Of a DNA stretch of 5,074 nt, positions 1-5,074 are shown piece by piece. Location: positions 1 through 5,074 of the forward strand of contig CANBTK010000224.1 in the NCBI GenBank assembly GCA_947372365.1. Reading direction: 5' to 3'. Within the stretch, counting starts at the first letter, position 1, and each line of letters opens with the position of its first letter. Both the position numbers and the translations under genes were made by a program. The notes below the pieces were generated by a model, which did no database searches, was not told the DNA's origin, and worked only from the letters and a program-made list of their open reading frames with translations. The DNA comes from Flavipsychrobacter stenotrophus. GTDB taxonomy: Bacteria > Bacteroidota > Bacteroidia > Chitinophagales > Chitinophagaceae.

Positions 1-60
1 GATCAAGAATTAACACAGCACATTGTTACCGCCGCTATAACCTTTAAACCTTTTATGTAG
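1..60 (+). CDS. Possible C-terminal end of an upstream gene (partial)
   Basis: Frame 1 is open from the first base to a TAG at 58-60 and would encode 19 residues ending ITFKPFM. The residue pattern is protein-like and the frame would leave a 20-bp gap to the ATG at 81, a usual operon spacing. However, 20 codons without a stop is expected by chance fairly often, and frame 3 is also open until a TAA at 45-47. No family can be named. If real, the barrel gene downstream would probably be cotranscribed with it. Confidence 0.25.
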   Translation, partial: DQELTQHIVTAAITFKPFM

Positions 61-65
61 TTTTG
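58..65 (+). promoter_or_regulatory. Possible Bacteroidota -7 element upstream of the barrel gene
   Basis: TAGTTTTG matches the Bacteroidota -7 consensus TAnnTTTG at every fixed position. No TTTG-like -33 element sits at the expected distance of roughly 17-23 bases upstream; the nearest TTG (24-26) is about 31 bases away. Transcription would start near 72, leaving a leader of only about 9 bases before the ATG at 81. The match may therefore be chance, and it competes with the idea that the gene is cotranscribed with an upstream gene. Confidence 0.2.
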
Positions 66-80
66 GGTCTAATCAAGTAT

Positions 81-2972
81 ATGAGGTTCACATCACCATT
101 CCTGCTATTTTTTTTCCTGTTATTCGTTAACGCCCAATCTTATTCACAAACATATTCAGTAACTGGCCATGTGCTTGATGCTAAAGATAATTCACCACTT
201 GTGGGTGTAAGCTGCAGTGTAACAGGTGCCGGTGTTAAAACGGGTGCTGTTTCGGACCCCGATGGCGATTTTGAAATAACAGGGCTGCCTTCAGGCAAGT
301 ATAGTGTGCGGTTTGAATATGTTGGCTATGCCGCCGCAACCCGCGATGTGGTAATAACCAATGCCGATATTGCGCTGGGGGCCGTTACTATAAAATCAAC
401 TACCAAGGAGCTAAAAGGCGTTACCGTTGCAGCTACCGAAACAAGGGCAAAGCAACTGGGGGATACCTCGCAGTTTAACGCGGCAGCTTTTAAAACGCAT
501 CCCGATGCATCGGCGGAGGAGCTGGTAACGAAAATGCCGGGAGTGACATCAGATAACAATGGCGTAAAGGTAAATGGCGAAGCAGTGCAGCAGGTATTGG
601 TGGATGGCAAGCCATTTTTCGGCAGCGACCCTACGCTGGCACTGCGCAACCTGCCTGCCGAGGTAATAGACAACGTGCAGGTATTCGACCGCATGAGCGA
701 CCAGGCGTCATTTACTGGCTTTGACGATGGTACCTCGCAAAAGTCAATGAACATCAATACCAAAAAGAATAAGCAGGAAGGTGTATTTGGTAAGGTTTAT
801 GCAGGCTACGGCACCGACGACAGGTACCTTGCAGGTGGCAACCTGAATATATTCCATAAGGAAAGCCGAATATCTATATTGGCATTGTTTAATAATATTA
901 ATCAGCAGAACTTTAGCCCGCAAGACTTGCTAGGCATCAGCAGCAGCTCAGGTGGCGGCGGTGGCCGTGGCGGCTTTGGCGGCGGTAGGGGAGGCCCGGG
1001 CGGTGGCGGCGGTGCCGGCAACTTTTTTACCGGCCAGCAAAATGGCATAGCCACAACCAGTTCGCTGGGGCTTAACTACAGCGATAAATGGGGCAAGAAA
1101 ATTAAGGTTTCCGGCAGCTACTTCTTCAACGGCTCCAATACCGATAATAATTCTGATATCAACAGGCAATATACTACTGCCGATAGCAGCATCTACCGCG
1201 AAACCAGCAGTTCTAATGCTGAAAATTTCAACCACCGCTTTAACCTGAGGCTGGAGTATGCCATTGATTCCGCGAACAGTATCATATTTACCCCGTCAGT
1301 TAATTTCCAACAAAACAATACCACCAATATTACTAATGCGAGTACTACGACAGCATCTATGCTATCCGCCCTTACCAGCAACAACTCTTCGGCTTTTACT
1401 AATGGGTATAACTCAACCAGCAACCTGCTGTGGCAGCATAAGTTTAATAAGGTAAGGAGGACAATCTCCGTGAACGCCAACGCGAACCTGAGCGAAAAGA
1501 GCGGCAATGGCAAGTATTATTCCAACAACAGCTACTATGCCGAAGATGCCACACTGCCCAGGATAGATACATCGGCTACTATATACGACCAGCATTATAA
1601 CCTCTATAATAACTCCAATACCATCTCTGGCAATGTTACTTATACCGAGCCCGTAGGCAAAAAGGGGCAAGTACTGGTAACCTACAACCCATCGGTATCC
1701 AAGAGCAGGGCTGATAAGGAAACCTACAATAAAGATGCTGCGGGCGATAATTATAATGTACTTAACGACACTCTTTCTAATAAATACGAAAATACCTACA
1801 CTACCCAGAAGGGTGGCCTGAGCTACCGTGCGGGCGACAGGAAATTCAACTTTAGCATAGGGGCCAACGTACAGTCGGCAATACTTGATGGCGCACAGCA
1901 TTTCCCCTACGATGTAGCGGTGAATAAGAATTTCTTCAGCATATTACCCAATGCGTTAATTAACAGGCAGTATGGCAGCGGGGCTAACCTGAGGGTTATG
2001 TACCGCACCAATACCGATGCGCCATCCGTTACGCAACTGCAAAGCGTTACCGATATCAGCAACCCGTTACAGTTAAAAACAGGTAACCCCGGCCTGAAGC
2101 AGGACTATGAACAAACTTTCATTGTGCGCTATGGCAATGCAAAAGCTAAAAACGGGCGCAGCATGTTCACCAACTTATACGTGAACCTGGTTAGTGATTA
2201 TATAGGCAACGCGTCCTACCTTTTTAACCGCGATACCTCGTTTACCGATGCTATATCTAAAACTACAGTACAGGTAAAAAAAGGCAGCCAGCTTACCCGC
2301 CCGGTGAACCTGGACGGCTACCTTACCCTCCGCTCATTTTTTACTTACGGCATGCCAGTTAAGGTCATAAAAAGCAACCTTAACTTTAATGGAGGCTTCA
2401 ACTTTACCCGCACGCCGGGCCTGGTTAACAATGTGCTGAACTACAGCAATAACTACATACCATCAGCAGGGCTGGTGTTGGGGAGCAATATCAGCGAGCA
2501 GCTTGACTTTACGCTGTCATATTCCGGCAACTACAACATCATCAACAATACATCGCAGGCATCTGCCAACAACAACTACTACAATGCGGTGGCATCATTC
2601 AGGGCTAACTACATTATACACAAAAGGCTGGTGCTGAACGCATCGGTTAACCACAACTATTATACCGCATTCAGCAATACCGCCGACCAGAGCTTTTTGC
2701 TGGTGAATAGTTATGTTGGTTATAAATTCCTGAAGGATAAGGGGCTGGAAGCCCGCATCACAGCCTTCGACCTGCTGAACCAGAACAAGAGCATTACCCG
2801 TACTGTAACAGCCAACTATATTGAAAACAGCCAGGCACTGGTGCTTAAGCAGTACTTCCTGCTACAGCTTACCTATACCATCCGCAACTTTAAAGGCGTA
2901 ATACCCGAAGAAACCAAAACCCCAATGGACGGCATGCATGGTGGCTGGCGCGGACGGCCAGGAGGACAGTAA
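81..2972 (+). CDS. TonB-receptor-like outer-membrane beta-barrel protein
   Basis: This encodes a 963-residue outer-membrane protein of the Bacteroidota group usually annotated 'outer membrane beta-barrel family protein' or 'TonB-dependent receptor'. Residues 1-18 form a signal peptide with a Phe/Leu-rich core and likely cleavage at A18|Q19. Residues about 25-107 are a carboxypeptidase-regulatory-like beta-sandwich, with a VTGHVLDAKDNSPLVGV start, a DPDGDFEITGLPSGKYSV core and FEYVGY. Residues about 111-210 resemble the TonB-receptor plug (KMPGV, VNGE, VLVDGKPFFGSDP at 172-184, NLPAEVIDNVQVFD). The rest is barrel, rich in alternating Asn/Tyr/Phe strands and carrying the family-typical YRTNTDAPSVTQLQ and KTGNPGLKQ (666-674). 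A Gly-rich insertion lies at 291-313. The last barrel strand ends at F937, followed by a 26-residue Gly/Arg-containing tail. I chose ATG 81 over TTG 63 because the signal peptide begins there. Its length is normal for the group. The substrate is unknown: no SusD-like partner is next to it on the downstream side, and upstream is not visible. The family call is strong; active TonB-coupled transport is inferred. Confidence 0.95.
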   Translation: MRFTSPFLLFFFLLFVNAQSYSQTYSVTGHVLDAKDNSPLVGVSCSVTGAGVKTGAVSDPDGDFEITGLPSGKYSVRFEYVGYAAATRDVVITNADIALGAVTIKSTTKELKGVTVAATETRAKQLGDTSQFNAAAFKTHPDASAEELVTKMPGVTSDNNGVKVNGEAVQQVLVDGKPFFGSDPTLALRNLPAEVIDNVQVFDRMSDQASFTGFDDGTSQKSMNINTKKNKQEGVFGKVYAGYGTDDRYLAGGNLNIFHKESRISILALFNNINQQNFSPQDLLGISSSSGGGGGRGGFGGGRGGPGGGGGAGNFFTGQQNGIATTSSLGLNYSDKWGKKIKVSGSYFFNGSNTDNNSDINRQYTTADSSIYRETSSSNAENFNHRFNLRLEYAIDSANSIIFTPSVNFQQNNTTNITNASTTTASMLSALTSNNSSAFTNGYNSTSNLLWQHKFNKVRRTISVNANANLSEKSGNGKYYSNNSYYAEDATLPRIDTSATIYDQHYNLYNNSNTISGNVTYTEPVGKKGQVLVTYNPSVSKSRADKETYNKDAAGDNYNVLNDTLSNKYENTYTTQKGGLSYRAGDRKFNFSIGANVQSAILDGAQHFPYDVAVNKNFFSILPNALINRQYGSGANLRVMYRTNTDAPSVTQLQSVTDISNPLQLKTGNPGLKQDYEQTFIVRYGNAKAKNGRSMFTNLYVNLVSDYIGNASYLFNRDTSFTDAISKTTVQVKKGSQLTRPVNLDGYLTLRSFFTYGMPVKVIKSNLNFNGGFNFTRTPGLVNNVLNYSNNYIPSAGLVLGSNISEQLDFTLSYSGNYNIINNTSQASANNNYYNAVASFRANYIIHKRLVLNASVNHNYYTAFSNTADQSFLLVNSYVGYKFLKDKGLEARITAFDLLNQNKSITRTVTANYIENSQALVLKQYFLLQLTYTIRNFKGVIPEETKTPMDGMHGGWRGRPGGQ
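951..1019 (+). repeat. Gly-rich low-complexity coding tract
   Basis: This G/C-rich stretch of reiterated GGY/GGC codons lies inside the barrel gene and encodes residues 291-313, almost all Gly with interspersed Arg, Phe, Pro and Ala. It falls in the early part of the barrel, just after a strand-like segment (ISILALFNNINQQNF), so it is probably a flexible surface or periplasmic loop. Comparable Gly/Arg insertions are familiar in this protein group. The repeated codons could vary in length between strains; a change by whole codons would keep the frame. Confidence 0.6.
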
Positions 2973-3007
2973 TCAATGGTAAATTGTAAATTGTAAATTA
3001 TTAATTG
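2973..3007 (+). repeat. Heptameric tandem array, five units, at the 3' end of the barrel gene
   Basis: Five consecutive 7-bp units start immediately after the TAA stop at 2970-2972: TCAATGG, TAAATTG, TAAATTG, TAAATTA, TTAATTG. The consensus is TAAATTG. TAA triplets at 2980, 2987 and 2994 fall in all three forward frames, because 7 is not a multiple of 3. It has no G/C-rich stem, so it is not an intrinsic terminator. A related array lies at the 3' end of the minus-strand gene (4626-4646). Confidence 0.75.
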
Positions 3008-3022
3008 GTTGCTGCGAGGACG

Positions 3023-3046
3023 TATTTGCGTGCAATATTTGCGTGC
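3023..3046 (+). repeat. 11-bp direct repeat with 13-bp period in the intergenic region
   Basis: TATTTGCGTGC occurs perfectly at 3023-3033 and again at 3036-3046, separated by AA. It is 35 bp upstream of the ATG of the exported-protein gene and overlaps the proposed -33 region. It could be a pair of regulator half-sites in direct orientation or a small tandem duplication. The repeat itself is certain; its function is inference. Confidence 0.85.
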
Positions 3047-3058
3047 GGTAAACGTTTG
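3025..3058 (+). promoter_or_regulatory. Possible Bacteroidota-type promoter for the exported-protein gene
   Basis: TTTG at 3025-3028 fits the -33 element. AACGTTTG at 3051-3058 fits the -7 consensus TAnnTTTG with one mismatch (A for the first T). The gap is 22 bases, within the range seen for these promoters. Transcription would start near 3065, leaving a leader of about 15 bases. The TTTG lies inside the first copy of the 11-bp direct repeat, so a repeat-binding regulator could affect it. Given the A/T-rich context this remains a tentative call. Confidence 0.3.
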
Positions 3059-3080
3059 AAAGCAAACCGTAAAGCTCCGC

Positions 3081-4604
3081 ATGTTTTACAAAAATTATTC
3101 AATTCAACGTTTAGGTAGGTGCTTTGGTTTTGTTTTTTTGTTTCTTATTATTTCTATAAGTGGCTATAAATGTTTTGCACAGCATTTTGACGAGTACTGT
3201 AGTATGATTGATAAGGAAGCTACAATGCGGCAACTCAGCATTATTGTAGACTCAATGAACAATCAATTTACAACACAGACCCCACCTGGAAATTGCAGCG
3301 CGTTTAGACAGGGCTACGGACGCTTTGTTACCCTCGATACCGGGGACATTGCCGGTGCCATTGCATGCATGGAGCGTAATATTGGTTTCGAAGAATTTAT
3401 TAGAAAATTCCCATTAGCTTTTGCTTACGATACGGAATGGATCGCTGGTAGCCAGATAGAAGGAAACACTTGCAGATTGGAGTTTGCGCCAGTTTCCTTG
3501 AAGCCGAGTCGGGAGTATTCGCTCATTCTTGAAGACACCGGTTTTTTGTGGCATAATTTTTCCGGGAAATGGATGTTCGTTTACACAGCTAAAACAACTT
3601 ATTCAAAGGAGCGTGTAGCAGCGTTTTATTTTATTGACTACTATGCCGAACCCATATTGCCTGCCAAGTATACCAGAATGATGCAGTATGCCGATTTTAT
3701 GATGGATACTTCCATAACTCTGTTTCATGAAAAGGCCGTGATAAGCCGGGGAAGGCGTATTGATGCAATAGACGAACCCGGAGAAAAGACACCCAGTGCC
3801 GAAAGGTTAATGGCTTACATAGGTGAGAATACACTAAAGCCAGCAAGAAGCAAGTTTAAGACTGATTCTGATTATAATAGATATTTGTTGTCATGGAAAA
3901 TTCAACTTTATTCACTCATTGAAGAGAGGATATCACGGAAGGCGACGTTCAAGAAATTACTGAAGGATGCTATCTGCGAAGCAATAGGCTTGCATTATAG
4001 CTTTGAATTGTTGGAAGGCCTAGCCCTTAGGTACGACACCAAAGCAAATACGTTGGCTCTAAAAAGGTTACGAATAGAGGTGGGCATATGCAGCAGGCAA
4101 GCAAACCCGACACTCCAGCAGTACTGCATTTCAAATTTGGCAGCCGAAACGGGAAATGCCAATATTTGGCTTAGGGCGTTGTTTGCAATACTGGGCGATA
4201 GGTGTGCTCATGAGGCCAGATGTAATTCCAGAACATTTGCGCCTCTGCTTGATGAGGCTGGCATCAATATGCCAGCAATGATGTTGGGTGTATTGTTTAA
4301 AATGCAAAATGCGGGCAGGAACCATTATTCAACATATCCGGGCCATTTATGCAGGGCAGTGGGGGAATCTCTTCATCGCGGAGAAATTGAGCAGCAAATG
4401 GCCGGGTGCATTAGTGATGCCAGCCTGGACATATATAACCGTGTCATTGTTTATTCACTGTTCCGCAAGTACCTTCTTTACTTGCCGGACGTTGATGACA
4501 AAAAGAAAGAAGGCATTGCTACTCTCCGTAGAGCTGTAAAAACACTGCCCACATTTTTATCAGCGAGGGCGCAGCTCAGGGATATTGATTTTGTAAGGAG
4601 ATAA
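3081..4604 (+). CDS. Exported helical protein of unknown function, cysteine-containing
   Basis: I do not recognise a named family for this 507-residue protein. Residues 1-33 look like a signal peptide: K4, R10 and R13 in the n-region, a hydrophobic core at 15-27, and cleavage at A33|Q34 after KCFA. C31 is preceded by Lys, so this is not a lipobox. The mature part has a mixed segment (about 40-190) with aromatic, strand-like stretches (SREYSLILEDTGFLWHNFSGKWMFVYT, split about 143-169) and the motif ILPAKYTRMMQYADFMMDT (192-210). A long, probably helical, solenoid-like half follows (about 235-507). Eleven cysteines lie beyond the signal peptide (40, 72, 96, 131, 299, 337, 349, 375, 381, 424, 443), seven of them in the helical half. 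There is no catalytic signature I can identify. The ATG at 3081 is chosen because the signal peptide starts there; no clear Shine-Dalgarno is present. The 108-bp gap and promoter-like features upstream suggest separate transcription from the barrel gene. A periplasmic or surface location is inferred from the signal peptide only. Confidence 0.85.
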   Translation: MFYKNYSIQRLGRCFGFVFLFLIISISGYKCFAQHFDEYCSMIDKEATMRQLSIIVDSMNNQFTTQTPPGNCSAFRQGYGRFVTLDTGDIAGAIACMERNIGFEEFIRKFPLAFAYDTEWIAGSQIEGNTCRLEFAPVSLKPSREYSLILEDTGFLWHNFSGKWMFVYTAKTTYSKERVAAFYFIDYYAEPILPAKYTRMMQYADFMMDTSITLFHEKAVISRGRRIDAIDEPGEKTPSAERLMAYIGENTLKPARSKFKTDSDYNRYLLSWKIQLYSLIEERISRKATFKKLLKDAICEAIGLHYSFELLEGLALRYDTKANTLALKRLRIEVGICSRQANPTLQQYCISNLAAETGNANIWLRALFAILGDRCAHEARCNSRTFAPLLDEAGINMPAMMLGVLFKMQNAGRNHYSTYPGHLCRAVGESLHRGEIEQQMAGCISDASLDIYNRVIVYSLFRKYLLYLPDVDDKKKEGIATLRRAVKTLPTFLSARAQLRDIDFVRR

Positions 4605-4625
4605 ACACTCGATCAATGTCTCTAA

Positions 4626-4646
4626 CCATTCACCATTAACCATTAA
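4626..4646 (-). repeat. Heptameric tandem array overlapping the 3' end of the minus-strand gene
   Basis: Read on the minus strand, three 7-bp units follow one another: TTAATGG (4646-4640), TTAATGG (4639-4633) and TGAATGG (4632-4626), then a degenerate TTAGAGA. The stop codon TAA (4638-4636) lies inside the second unit, and the first unit supplies part of the last sense codons (Ile-Asn-Gly). The consensus is close to that of the array at 2973-3007, and both run in the sense direction of the gene they follow. It also occupies the gap between two convergent genes, but forms no stem-loop. Confidence 0.7.
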
Positions 4647-5074
4647 TAACTGCTTTGCCCAGCTTCTTTTCCCTTACCAGTTGCACGAGGGCTTCCTTAA
4701 CCTCATCAGGCTGCTGGGTGCCAATGAGTATCTTTTTGCCGGTTTTCAGTTCAAGTTGCAGGCCCATGTTGCCGGCAATGTTGTAGGCTTTGCCTTTGCC
4801 GCCTAGCCCGAAACGTATGCCCCAGCCGCCATAGTCCAATATAGGGTTGTATTTTTTTATGTAAGCTTTTTCTACATCGGCCCAAACGATGCAACCCATG
4901 CGGCCCTGTAGCGGAAAAAAACGGTACCACACGCCGCTTTCATCAATTTTGGTATCCAGGCGGAAAGACCGGAACAGGATAATAATAGCAGCAGGCAATG
5001 CTGCGCCCGACACTATTTCTACTGTAGTATGTGTTGCCTTGTGGGTGAAGATATCGAAAAGGCATATAGCCAAT
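4636..5074 (-). CDS. Membrane-anchored PH-like domain protein (N-terminus cut off)
   Basis: This is the C-terminal 145 codons of a small protein whose start lies beyond the window edge. The frame stays open to the edge, and the only start-like codon there is a TTG at 5073-5071, which is unlikely to be the true start. A hydrophobic segment at about residues 18-34 of the visible part (VEIVSGAALPAAIIILF) is probably the second helix of an N-terminal membrane hairpin. After a basic stop (RSFRLDTKI) comes a compact beta-rich domain: IDESGVWYRFFPLQ, VWADVEKAYIKKY, YGGWGIRFG (81-89), KAYNIAGNMGLQLELKTGKKILIGT and a C-terminal helix (PDEVKEALVQLVREK). This arrangement resembles bacterial PH-like domain membrane proteins common as hypothetical proteins in Bacteroidota, with the domain facing the cytoplasm. 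I recall similar proteins but cannot give a certain family name. It converges with the exported-protein gene, 31 bp apart. The final residues ING are encoded by the heptameric array. Biochemical role unknown. Confidence 0.85.
   Translation of the reverse strand, partial: LAICLFDIFTHKATHTTVEIVSGAALPAAIIILFRSFRLDTKIDESGVWYRFFPLQGRMGCIVWADVEKAYIKKYNPILDYGGWGIRFGLGGKGKAYNIAGNMGLQLELKTGKKILIGTQQPDEVKEALVQLVREKKLGKAVING

Noticed and set aside
63..80. TTG at 63 as the start of the barrel gene, adding six residues
   Set aside because: The ATG at 81 directly begins a normal signal peptide, while the TTG extension adds residues before it and overlaps a possible -7 element.
108..115. Run of eight T in the signal-peptide region, with a run of seven T at 3133-3139 in the second gene, as phase-variation tracts
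   Set aside because: Both encode Phe in hydrophobic signal-peptide cores, where TTT runs are expected, and both frames are intact. Without strain comparison there is no sign of slippage.
326..1901. Long open frames on the minus strand (326-763, 948-1235, 1193-1513, 1413-1901) and a short plus frame (1258-1455)
   Set aside because: They lie wholly inside the barrel gene, whose protein clearly matches a known family. Their translations are low-complexity or unlike known proteins, as expected of shadow frames.
3054..3067. Small inverted repeat GTTTG-aaag-CAAAC as a terminator
   Set aside because: The stem is only five base pairs, mostly A/T, with no following T-run, and it lies just upstream of a gene start.
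2873..3082. Minus-strand open frame spanning the barrel gene's end and the intergenic region
   Set aside because: Its translation is built from the repeat array and the antisense of the barrel tail, with no protein-like features or promoter.
4131..4539. Open frames inside the exported-protein gene (4131-4325 minus, 4288-4539 plus)
   Set aside because: Both overlap the longer frame that has a signal peptide and a coherent sequence through to its stop; they show no independent coding evidence.
4605..4635. Bidirectional terminator between the convergent genes
   Set aside because: The 31-bp gap contains direct heptamers rather than an inverted repeat, and no stem with a T-run could be drawn on either strand.

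Overview
The window looks like chromosomal DNA from a member of the Bacteroidota, most likely a Sphingobacteriales- or Chitinophagales-type soil or water bacterium. The evidence is a large outer-membrane barrel protein with an N-terminal carboxypeptidase-regulatory-like domain, signal peptides ending in the A|Q cleavage pattern common in this phylum, no clear Shine-Dalgarno sequences, and -7-like elements resembling TAnnTTTG. The genus call is inference from style, not from a marker gene.

Layout. Positions 1-60 are open in frame 1 and may be the last 19 codons of an upstream gene. Positions 81-2972 (+) encode a 963-residue TonB-receptor-like outer-membrane beta-barrel protein, with signal peptide, carboxypeptidase-regulatory-like domain, plug-like domain, Gly-rich insertion and barrel. 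Positions 2973-3080 are a compact intergenic region holding a 7-bp tandem array directly against the stop codon, an 11-bp direct repeat and a possible promoter. Positions 3081-4604 (+) encode an exported, cysteine-containing, mostly helical protein of 507 residues that I cannot assign to a named family. A 31-bp convergent gap follows. Positions 4636-5074 (-) hold the C-terminal 145 codons of a small membrane-anchored protein with a PH-like cytoplasmic domain; its N-terminus lies beyond the window.

How the parts relate. All three genes are envelope-related (outer membrane, exported, membrane-anchored), but nothing shows that they form one pathway. The 108-bp gap with promoter-like features suggests the second gene is transcribed on its own, and the third gene is convergent. 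The least expected signal is non-coding: two short heptameric arrays with a shared consensus (roughly TNAATKG, read in the gene's sense direction) sit at the 3' ends of two unrelated genes, in the same orientation relative to each gene. I see no tRNA, rRNA, CRISPR array, insertion sequence, riboswitch or convincing intrinsic terminator, and no evidence of a defence or secretion system.
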